Assembly: GCF_016765695.1 (NCBI RefSeq)
Contig: NZ_JAETGO010000061.1
Span: forward strand, 1-43,712
DNA length: 43,712 nucleotides
Direction: 5' to 3'
Origin: Sporosalibacterium faouarense
GTDB taxonomy: Bacteria > Bacillota > Clostridia > Tissierellales > VENL01
Each line of letters starts with the position of its first letter. Position 1 is the first letter of the stretch. Below the pieces are notes generated by a model, which worked only from the letters and a program-made list of their open reading frames with translations, searched no databases and was not told the DNA's origin. This document shows, piece after piece, positions 34,352-41,910 of this stretch. The translations under genes and the position numbers were made by a program.

Positions 34352-34789
34352 CTATGCATAGATATTGATAAGTAGACCTTCAATTTCTCCTGTAAGCCTA
34401 AGAATATTCAGTCCTTTTTTCTCATCCTTTATAACAGCATCCGTTACTTCCATAAGCTTTTTATCTACTTGAGAAACTATCTTAAGAATTCTAGAACGTC
34501 CTCCTCGTCTAAATCCTCCTCTTTTCTCTAAGTTTAACCCATGATCTACTGCCTCGTCCATAAATTCTTTAACCATTTTCTTATATTTCATTAAATTGTC
34601 TACTGTTCTTTTCTCTGATAGTATTTTACCTTGGTCCTTAATATCATTTAAAAGCCCCGTTAATCTCTCTACTGTCTTCTGATCTCTTTTTTCAGACATT
34701 AACTCTTTAAATGATACTTTATCAGAAACTGTTTGATCCTTTGATTTGATTTTTTCTATACTTGATCTTTCAATCCTATTAATTTTCAT
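34352..34789 (-). CDS. YaaR-family protein (DUF327)
   Basis: 145 residues from ATG 34789. An in-frame ATG at 34804 has no ribosome site, and MKINRIE is how YaaR proteins begin; a modest GGATGGGA precedes 34789. Mostly helical and highly charged, with the conserved YKKMVKEFMDEAVDHGL and RILKIVSQVDKKLMEV segments. Function is not established; in Clostridia it often sits with flagellar or DNA-replication-linked genes. Here it is the last gene of the flagellin operon, 50 bases after flagellin. Confidence 0.82.
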   Translation of the reverse strand: MKINRIERSSIEKIKSKDQTVSDKVSFKELMSEKRDQKTVERLTGLLNDIKDQGKILSEKRTVDNLMKYKKMVKEFMDEAVDHGLNLEKRGGFRRGGRSRILKIVSQVDKKLMEVTDAVIKDEKKGLNILRLTGEIEGLLINIYA

Positions 34790-34839
34790 ATAAATCCCAT
34801 CCATTCAAGAATATTATAATTTTTTAAGCATCTAACCCT

Positions 34840-36117
34840 TTATTGTAATAGCTGCAATACTCCTTGAGGCATTTGATTTGCTTGGGCAAGCATAGCCGTA
34901 GCAGCTTGATTAACAATATTTGCTTGAGTAAATCCAGTCATCTCTAATGCCATATCAGCATCTCTAATTCTTGATTCAGCAGCAGTTAAATTTTCTTCAG
35001 CAGTATTCAGATTCCTTAAAGTATGGTCTAATCTGTTTTGATATGCTCCCAATTTAGATCTTTGTTCAATCACTTTAGTAATAGCGCTATCTATTATATC
35101 AATAGCATCACCAGCAATACTCTGCGATGAACTAACGTCTACTCCTGCTTCAGCATTAACTCCGGCAGTAGATATTACAGTTGTATGATCTAGCTGTCTT
35201 GCTATTCCTAATGAGGCAGCATCCATATTGGAAATTTTAATTAACATGTCCTCATTCTCATTAGCCCCAATCTGCATACCCAAAACTAGCTCTTCATCAG
35301 GTCTTGGTGCATAATCAGAATCATTATACTCAATATATAAATTATTTGGTTGTACTACTAACGAATTTCCCATGACTGAATATCCATTCATATTGTCAAT
35401 AGCTGTTGGATCTAAAGCCTTAGCACTATCAATTTCAGTTTTAATGTTATTTAATATATCAGCCACACTTTTACCTTGAATGTCAATTGTGGCAGATTTA
35501 GTTCCTATATTATAGGCTGATGAAGTGCCTGATGCAAAATTAAACGTTACATCATCTATACTCAAATTATCGCCAGCAACTGGAGAATCTAAAAAGCTTA
35601 AATATGTCTCTTCATTGTTATTTATATTTCCACTAAAATTTCCACCACCATTATGGATAACTTCTAGACTTGAACATACCATATACGAATTTGCTTGTAT
35701 ATTCCCAGCCAAGAGGGCCTTTCCATTAAAATTAGTTGTATCAGATATTCTATCCAATTCAAAAGTAAGTTGGTCTATTTCGCTTTGAATTGCAAGTCTA
35801 TCTTTTTGTTCTAACGGTCCATTTGAAGCTTGAATTGCCAGTTCACGCATTCTTTGAAGTATATTAAGACTTTCATTTAATGAGCCCTCAGCAGTTTGTA
35901 CCATTGATATTCCATCTAATGAGTTTCTGTCGGCAACCTTAAGCCCTCTAATTTGAGAACGCATTTTTTCTGATATTGCTAGCCCTGCAGCATCATCGGC
36001 TGCTCGATTTATTCTTAATCCAGATGATAATCTCTCAAGATGCTTTGAAAGCTTGTTTTGATTAAGTGTAAGCTGTTTATAAGTATTTAATGCCTGTATA
36101 TTATGATTAATTCTCAT
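34840..36117 (-). CDS. Flagellin
   Basis: 425 residues. The conserved D0/D1 regions are complete: MRINHNIQALNTY... RLSSGLRINRAADDAAGLAISEKMR at the N-terminus, and the C-terminal helix AANLTAAESRIRD-type pattern ending in MPQGVLQLLQ. About 150-290 form the variable surface domain. The N-terminal NHNIQALNT start and QG-LLQ end are those needed for secretion and filament packing. The variable part holds a cysteine (MVCSS, about 130-140), rare in flagellins. GGGGGAGAGATAAG precedes the ATG, and FliS lies directly upstream. Confidence 0.97.
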   Translation of the reverse strand: MRINHNIQALNTYKQLTLNQNKLSKHLERLSSGLRINRAADDAAGLAISEKMRSQIRGLKVADRNSLDGISMVQTAEGSLNESLNILQRMRELAIQASNGPLEQKDRLAIQSEIDQLTFELDRISDTTNFNGKALLAGNIQANSYMVCSSLEVIHNGGGNFSGNINNNEETYLSFLDSPVAGDNLSIDDVTFNFASGTSSAYNIGTKSATIDIQGKSVADILNNIKTEIDSAKALDPTAIDNMNGYSVMGNSLVVQPNNLYIEYNDSDYAPRPDEELVLGMQIGANENEDMLIKISNMDAASLGIARQLDHTTVISTAGVNAEAGVDVSSSQSIAGDAIDIIDSAITKVIEQRSKLGAYQNRLDHTLRNLNTAEENLTAAESRIRDADMALEMTGFTQANIVNQAATAMLAQANQMPQGVLQLLQ

Positions 36118-36134
36118 TTCTTATCTCTCCCCCA

Positions 36135-36593
36135 TTATTTTTGATATTGAAATCCTTCATCACTATCAGGATTACCTATCGAGTTTTGGTCATATTTTAA
36201 AATATTTTTATTAACCTTCTCTCTATCTATTCCTTTTTCCATGGCTAAATCCCAAGATTTTGATATGTCTCTCATAATTCTTAAAACTATCCTTACAGAA
36301 TCAACATCCTTCTTTATATTAGCCTGTATTAATTCTTCTGCCATATAATTATATAAATTATCTAACTGATCAGCTATAGGTCCTACCTCATATTTTAATC
36401 CTGCACCTAATCTATATATAATATCATTACACTTTTGAAGCAGCTTATTAGCCTTTTCATAATCTTTATCTTCAATAGCTTCGATTGAAATCTTTAATTT
36501 TTCTATACAACCTTTATAAAGGATACTTGTAATTTCCTGTGGAGATTTTTCCAAAAGTATCTTTTCAGTAAGATTCTCAAGTTCTATGGCCAT
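36135..36593 (-). CDS. fliS: Flagellar secretion chaperone FliS
   Basis: 152 residues; a four-helix FliS fold. FliS binds the C-terminal helix of flagellin to stop early polymerisation. The central YKGCIEKLKISIEAIEDKDYEKANKLLQKCNDIIYRL region and the LYNYMAEELIQANIKKD motif are typical. It has a longer C-terminal tail (about 20 residues, Asn/Gln/Asp-rich) than common FliS. GGGGAGGTG precedes the ATG. It is first behind a sigma-28 promoter and directly before flagellin, so chaperone and client are made together. Confidence 0.9.
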   Translation of the reverse strand: MAIELENLTEKILLEKSPQEITSILYKGCIEKLKISIEAIEDKDYEKANKLLQKCNDIIYRLGAGLKYEVGPIADQLDNLYNYMAEELIQANIKKDVDSVRIVLRIMRDISKSWDLAMEKGIDREKVNKNILKYDQNSIGNPDSDEGFQYQK

Positions 36594-36623
36594 TACTTAA
36601 CACCTCCCCAGTTTCTAGTTATA

Positions 36624-36651
36624 ATATCGACATAATTTATTAAATCTTTTA
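36624..36651 (-). promoter_or_regulatory. Sigma-28-type promoter of fliS-flagellin-yaaR
   Basis: Minus strand TAAA (36648-36651), 16 bases, GTCGATAT (36624-36631). This matches the Firmicute flagellar consensus TAAA-N14-16-GCCGATAT with one mismatch, about 31 bases before fliS. Confidence 0.75.
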
Positions 36652-36945
36652 TAAACTTTTCTCCATCTCTTCTAACATTAATAGTACCTCTGCAATTACA
36701 GAATAAAGTTGAGGTGGGATATTTTCGCCTAAGTCCATATCAATTAGATTTCCAATCAAGCTAGAGTCTTCTTGTAATGGCACGTCATTTTGTTTAGCCG
36801 ATTCAATTATTTTTTGTGCAATAAATCCTTTACCCCTAGCCACAACTTGAGGTATATCACCATTTCCCTCATCATAATGTAATGCCACAGCAGAAGGTCC
36901 GTTTATTTCTCTCTTTTTCTTAAGATTAAAATTTTGACGTCTCAT
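36649..36945 (-). CDS. FlhB-like cytoplasmic-domain protein (YlqH/EscU family)
   Basis: 98 residues, matching the C-terminal cytoplasmic domain of FlhB without the membrane part (REINGPSAVALHYDEG...IPQVVARGKGFIAQKIIESAKQNDVPLQED). The NPTH autocleavage motif of FlhB is absent. Known as YlqH in Bacillus. Such proteins may act in flagellar export switching. It overlaps the preceding gene by 4 bases (ATGA) and so is coupled to it, the ylqG-ylqH order of Bacillus. Confidence 0.85.
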   Translation of the reverse strand: MRRQNFNLKKKREINGPSAVALHYDEGNGDIPQVVARGKGFIAQKIIESAKQNDVPLQEDSSLIGNLIDMDLGENIPPQLYSVIAEVLLMLEEMEKSL

Positions 36946-38966
36946 ACTTTGAAATCAAATCCTTTCTTATTGAGTCTATGAGGTATAACTAATGTTTTTG
37001 ATGAATTGCTACTTTCAGTATCCTTTTCTACACTGTTTAGCTTAGTGAAATTTAATCCTACAACGTTATACCCTATCTCCTCTAAGCTCTCTTTAAACTT
37101 ATCAGATAATGGAGTTATTTTATCTTCCATATTCTTGTTATCATTTTTAATGGTAATCGAAAGATTTCTCTCAGTTGAAGAAATTTGTATTCCAGTAGGC
37201 CCCATTTTTTTTGTATCTATTAAAAAATAAAGGCTGGAATTTTCCCAATCTATTTTTTCATTTTGCTTTCTTCCATTTACAAACAACTTTACATTATTAA
37301 TATTACCATCTACTTTAAATGGAATATTAAAAAACATATTCTGGTGATGAGGATTACTATCCTGCTTACTCAAAAGCTGTTGCCCAGTGAGATTATTTAT
37401 TGCCTTCACAACACTCTGATTGGAAGAGCTATCCTTTAATCCCTTTCCTTCTGTTTCTACAAGCTTTAACATCATAGCTTTTATATTTTTCTGAATATCC
37501 TGTTTTGTTAACTCTTCCATGCCACCAGTTAGCTTCTGTGCCGCTTCACTTTCATAATTTAACCCCAATGCCCTAAACAAGTCCATAATATTTCTAGCTG
37601 AAGGTTGTTGGTTCTGGAGATTATTAACTGCTTTATCTATTAAGCCTGGTAAAGAATTACTTTGCACGGAATTTTTCTGTGAAAACATACTTTCTTTAGT
37701 AGCTCCATGAATTATCTTGTTTTCTGAAGGCTTAAATTTTAGATTCATTAATTTGTTCTTAACTTCATTAAGTATTTTAGTTGCCTCATTATTCTGTCCC
37801 TTAGATAAATATCTTCTTGCCTCTGCTAGCTTACTACTAAGTCCTATTAAAGTTCGTTCTGTCTTCATGTCTGCAAATAAAGTTATATCACTTTTCAATA
37901 TTGTTTTATCAATGACATCTATACTATTTTCAATTAATCCCTTAACATGAGAATGAACATTAGTCTTTGCCTCTTTTGTAACTTGAGTAATAGTATCTAT
38001 ATTTCTAATAACTTCTCTCTTAACATCAGTAAAGTCTTTTGTAGCTTTATTCATTTTCTCAGAAACTCTAGACATTAAAAATGCCTTTGATGATGGCTGT
38101 ATATCTCTGCTTTCATTCAACACCCCAGCAGAATTGACTTCAGTTGATTCCAATTGATCCAACACTTTAATCAACCTATCTATACCTTCTTTTTCATAAC
38201 CCATAGTCTTCAATGCATTAGCAGTATGCAAAGCTTTTTCAAGCTGTTCTGCCATATCTTTATTACTTATTTTTTCATTAATTATCTCTAAGATTTTATT
38301 TAAATCTTCTCCTTTAAAGATAAGTTCACGTATCTCATTAATTGCTTCTTTAGATAATAGCTTTTCTTCAGCTATTTTGTTGATATTATCCTCCATAGAA
38401 CCTGATTCTAATCCTTGCTCCACTTCTAGTAATAATCTTTGAATTTCATCTCCATGTAGAGCTTCATGAGCTGCATGTAAATTTGGTTCAGTCAACTCAA
38501 TTCCCTTCTGAGACATTCTCTCGATAGTATCAATTTTTTCAGAAATATTTCCATCAGCCTTGCCTATAAATCTTTCAATATTTTTCAAGGTTTCCCTAGT
38601 AATAGGGATTCCTTTTTCCATCAAAGCTTTAGCTACTTTTTTCATTTCAGCTGTTGGCTTAATTCCAAGTTTTGTTAATACCTTTGTAACATCACTTTCA
38701 TCTTTTTTTTCTGTATTTTCGGTCTTTATATTCTTAACTAAGGTAATATCATTTTTCTGCTTAGTAACCTGAATTAATGCTCTATTGTTTTTAGGTAGGC
38801 CATCTTGGAATTTTACCTTAAACTCTTTTCCCCTAATCTGAACTAAGGCCTCATTATTAGGAAATCTTTCTTTTATCTGAGCACTATAAATATCATTATT
38901 TTTCAATTCTACATTTGTTTTCTTATTACCTAAAAGCTTTCCCATTAGGTCATTAGTAATTTTCAT
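36942..38966 (-). CDS. Large YlqG-like/FliK-like flagellar protein
   Basis: 674 residues, highly charged and mostly helical. About 545-640 (LFLIDTKKMGPTGIQISS...LKESLEEIGYNVVGL pattern) resembles the C-terminal domain of FliK hook-length proteins (LxLPKLGxVxVxI...). The middle, about 110-540, has many amphipathic helices, with LxKxGIPxTRETL repeats near 95-150. Bacillus YlqG sits before YlqH and is somewhat shorter. AAGGGGTGAAGC precedes the ATG. It may regulate export or act as a substrate of the flagellar secretion system (inference). No export genes lie near. Confidence 0.6.
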   Translation of the reverse strand: MKITNDLMGKLLGNKKTNVELKNNDIYSAQIKERFPNNEALVQIRGKEFKVKFQDGLPKNNRALIQVTKQKNDITLVKNIKTENTEKKDESDVTKVLTKLGIKPTAEMKKVAKALMEKGIPITRETLKNIERFIGKADGNISEKIDTIERMSQKGIELTEPNLHAAHEALHGDEIQRLLLEVEQGLESGSMEDNINKIAEEKLLSKEAINEIRELIFKGEDLNKILEIINEKISNKDMAEQLEKALHTANALKTMGYEKEGIDRLIKVLDQLESTEVNSAGVLNESRDIQPSSKAFLMSRVSEKMNKATKDFTDVKREVIRNIDTITQVTKEAKTNVHSHVKGLIENSIDVIDKTILKSDITLFADMKTERTLIGLSSKLAEARRYLSKGQNNEATKILNEVKNKLMNLKFKPSENKIIHGATKESMFSQKNSVQSNSLPGLIDKAVNNLQNQQPSARNIMDLFRALGLNYESEAAQKLTGGMEELTKQDIQKNIKAMMLKLVETEGKGLKDSSSNQSVVKAINNLTGQQLLSKQDSNPHHQNMFFNIPFKVDGNINNVKLFVNGRKQNEKIDWENSSLYFLIDTKKMGPTGIQISSTERNLSITIKNDNKNMEDKITPLSDKFKESLEEIGYNVVGLNFTKLNSVEKDTESSNSSKTLVIPHRLNKKGFDFKV

Positions 38967-39018
38967 GATGCTTCACCCCTTAACAGCTAAGTAAAACTGC
39001 TTTTATCTTTCAAAATAT

Positions 39019-39045
39019 ATATCGACATAATATAGTTTTTATTTA
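39019..39045 (-). promoter_or_regulatory. Sigma-28-type promoter of the YlqG-like operon
   Basis: Minus strand TAAA (39042-39045), 15 bases, GTCGATAT (39019-39026). The same TTATGTCGATAT block occurs in the fliS promoter. It is 53 bases before the start codon. Confidence 0.8.
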
Positions 39046-39153
39046 GTAGTTATTCCTTGAAATATATGTATTTAACATAAAAGTCCTTTCTTAAACATAA
39101 ATTAACGATATAATATACTTAATCAAATTTTTATTAAAGGGGTGACAATTATT

Positions 39154-40377
39154 ATGTCTGAAAATATACCTGGTAAATTTGCCACTGGAATATTAAAGTC
39201 AACTTTAAAGACATTTCTATCATATCGTTCAGATATAGAGGTAGAAATAAATGAAACAGAAAATCTAAAGCCCCCCTACATCATTGTAAGTAATCATGTA
39301 AATAATTGGGATCCTATTCTAATTAACTTATTTATAGACCCAGTTATTAGCTATGTTGCTTCAGATAGATTTTTCAGGAATCCTTTTTTAAAAAAAGTTT
39401 TAGAATATACAGGTGCAATTCCTAAAACCAAATTTATGGCAGATATATCCACCGTAAAAAAAATAATCAAAGCTAAAAGAAATAAAAGGGTTATAGGAAT
39501 ATTTCCAGAAGGAAATAGAAATTGGGATGGTACAACAGGAGAAATCCTTTTCTCAACAGCAAAGCTAATCAAAATGTTGAAAATCCCTGTTGTGGCTGTT
39601 AATCTTAAAGGATTTCACTTAAGTCAACCAAGGTGGGCAAATAATCACAGGAGAGGCAAAGTTCTTATATCTTTTAAAAAGATTATGGATAAAGATGTTA
39701 TTTTAAGCTCTAGTGAAGAAGAAATTTATGGTAACTTGGTAAAAGGCTTGTATCACGATGAATACGAATTTCAAAGGAATAATAGATTTAAGTACTCAGG
39801 CAAGAATCTTGCTGAAAACCTAGAGCTATTACTCTTCACTTGTCCTCACTGCAAAAAAATAGATACTTTGAAGTCTAAAGCCAACGAGTTTTACTGTAAA
39901 GAATGTGGATATAAAATGACATATTCTCAAAAAGGATTTTTTGATTCTAATTCCCATTCTTTAGTTTTTGATAATCCTAGAGATTGGAATAAATGGCAAT
40001 TAGATAATTTAGAATCAATTTTGATTTCAGATGATGATCCTTTCTCAGTAAAGCTTTCAAATAAGGATGCTTCGTTATATAAATTTGATAATAAAAAATT
40101 AAAATTATTACATGAAGGAGATCTATCTTTAGATTCTAAAGCCATGCACTTCCTAAACAAACATTATGATAACACACTATTTATGATTGATAAGATTCAG
40201 GGATTAAATGTGCAATCTAATAACAAAATCGAATTCTATTATAATAATATACTTTATAGAATAGGCTTTAATCAAAGGTTGACTTCTGCATATAAATGGA
40301 TGAAGGCTTTAGAAATATCTAAGGCAAATATCCTATCTAATAATTTAAAAGAGAAAGGGAAGGTGGCGTATGAATAA
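39154..40377 (+). CDS. PlsC-like lysophospholipid acyltransferase with zinc-ribbon tail
   Basis: 407 residues from ATG 39154; the in-frame GTG 39142 lies inside the AAAGGGGTG ribosome site and was rejected. About 35-200 form the glycerolipid acyltransferase domain: SNHVNNWDPI (HxxxxD catalytic motif) and IFPEGNRNWDG (FPEGxR, phosphate binding). About 230-255 hold a CPHC...CKEC zinc ribbon, then an unrecognised alpha/beta tail to the C-terminus. Ordinary PlsC is about 250 residues. It probably acylates lysophosphatidic acid or a similar lipid. Its end overlaps the next gene by 8 bases. Confidence 0.85.
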   Translation: MSENIPGKFATGILKSTLKTFLSYRSDIEVEINETENLKPPYIIVSNHVNNWDPILINLFIDPVISYVASDRFFRNPFLKKVLEYTGAIPKTKFMADISTVKKIIKAKRNKRVIGIFPEGNRNWDGTTGEILFSTAKLIKMLKIPVVAVNLKGFHLSQPRWANNHRRGKVLISFKKIMDKDVILSSSEEEIYGNLVKGLYHDEYEFQRNNRFKYSGKNLAENLELLLFTCPHCKKIDTLKSKANEFYCKECGYKMTYSQKGFFDSNSHSLVFDNPRDWNKWQLDNLESILISDDDPFSVKLSNKDASLYKFDNKKLKLLHEGDLSLDSKAMHFLNKHYDNTLFMIDKIQGLNVQSNNKIEFYYNNILYRIGFNQRLTSAYKWMKALEISKANILSNNLKEKGKVAYE

Positions 40378-41737
40378 TGCATGGACTATAGTAATTGATT
40401 TTACTTGGTTAGCTCTGTTTATTATTATAGCTAATATTCTAAAAAGTAGAATCAAGGCGTTAAAAAAGTTTATTATCCCAACCTCTGTTATCGCTGGATT
40501 CATAGGATTAATTCTAGGTCCAGAGATACTAAAAATAATTCCATTTGATGGTGAAAGATTTGGAACTATAGTTTATCATCTTATGGCAATTGGTTTTATA
40601 GCTATCTCACTTAAGGATAGAAACACAAAGAAAAAAAGCAAAACGATTTTAAACTCAGGAATTCATATTGTAACTACCTATTTAGTTCAAGGTATTGTCG
40701 GTTTTGGTATTGCATTAATTTTATTTTATACAGTATTCCCAGATTTATTTGTAAGTTTTGGTTTGTTGTTGCCTTTAGGTTTTGGACAAGGACCTGGACA
40801 GGCTTATTCTATTGGTAGTTCTTGGGAAGCAATTGGCTTGACTGATGGTGGTAATATTGGACTAACTATTGCTACTTTCGGTTTCTTATGGGCATCTATC
40901 ATAGGTGTTCCTCTGATGAATTATTTAGTAAAGAAAAATAAGATAAAGAAGCATGACGAGAATATTCATAAAAATCATGTAAAAATAAAAGAAGAGATGG
41001 AGCCTGAAGAAATACCTCTTAGTGAATCTCTAGATAAAATCTCAATCCAACTATCCCTTATAGGTATTGTTTATTTGGCAACCTATCTTTCTTTAACAGG
41101 AATAACAAAAGCTTTGGAACCTATGGGAACATTTGGTCAAACCCTGTCTCAATTATTGTGGGGATTTCATTTTAATATTGGAGCTGTATACGGTATTCTT
41201 ATGAGATTTATATTTAACAAACTTAAGCAAAAAGAAATAATCATGCACTCATATCCGAATAATTATTTACTTCAAAGAATTGCTGGTGGTTCATTTGATT
41301 TTATGATTACAGCATCAATTGCTGCTATATCAATATATACGTTAAAAGTTTTCGTTGTTCCAATTATCCTAGTAACAACTCTAGGAGGTATAATAACTGC
41401 TGGATATACTATATTTATGTGTAAAAAGCTGTTTAAAGAAAATACCTTAGAGAATATTGTTGGTTTTTATGGAATGCAAACTGGTACTATTTCAACGGGT
41501 ATGGCTCTCTTAAAGGCAGTTGATCCACATTTTGATTCTGATGCTGCTGAGAATCTAGTTATAGGTAGTGCTGTTGCACTTGCCTTTGGATTTCCTCTAA
41601 TGTTAGTGCTTAACATTCCTATTGTAGGCTATGTAAATAATCAACCAATAATGTATCTATATACTATGCTTGCACTTATCGGATATTTATTATTCTTGTA
41701 CTTCTTATTATATCTAAAGAATAGACAACGAAGTTAA
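40370..41737 (+). CDS. GltS-type sodium/glutamate symporter (ESS family)
   Basis: 455 residues with about ten membrane helices in two halves. GltS features: GPEILK after the first helices, FGLLLPLGFGQGPGQAYSIGSSWEAIG and a repeated FYGMQTGTISTGMALLKAVDP. The two inverted repeats each carry a GxxTGxxxG-like loop of the ESS family. It imports glutamate (or a related organic anion) with sodium. GAAGGTGGC precedes the ATG. The 8-base overlap with the acyltransferase gene implies coupled translation, although no metabolic link is evident. Confidence 0.88.
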   Translation: MNNAWTIVIDFTWLALFIIIANILKSRIKALKKFIIPTSVIAGFIGLILGPEILKIIPFDGERFGTIVYHLMAIGFIAISLKDRNTKKKSKTILNSGIHIVTTYLVQGIVGFGIALILFYTVFPDLFVSFGLLLPLGFGQGPGQAYSIGSSWEAIGLTDGGNIGLTIATFGFLWASIIGVPLMNYLVKKNKIKKHDENIHKNHVKIKEEMEPEEIPLSESLDKISIQLSLIGIVYLATYLSLTGITKALEPMGTFGQTLSQLLWGFHFNIGAVYGILMRFIFNKLKQKEIIMHSYPNNYLLQRIAGGSFDFMITASIAAISIYTLKVFVVPIILVTTLGGIITAGYTIFMCKKLFKENTLENIVGFYGMQTGTISTGMALLKAVDPHFDSDAAENLVIGSAVALAFGFPLMLVLNIPIVGYVNNQPIMYLYTMLALIGYLLFLYFLLYLKNRQRS

Positions 41738-41811
41738 ATCTGACACTACTTTGTGCATATGTAATTGACTTAATATAGCTTAATATCAGAAATTTATAAA
41801 TACTAAAAAAT

Positions 41812-41852
41812 GGCTACTGCACCTAACAAATAAGAGTTAGAATGCGGTAGCC
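41812..41852 (+). terminator. Terminator after the GltS-type gene
   Basis: GGCTAC (41812-41817) pairs with GTAGCC (41847-41852), extended inward with CTAAC and GTTAG; TTAATTTT follows. The T run is broken, so strength is uncertain. Confidence 0.55.
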
Positions 41853-41910
41853 TTAATTTTATGAATATTTCTAATTTTTTCTATTAAACCTCTAAGAGAT
41901 GATATTTGAT

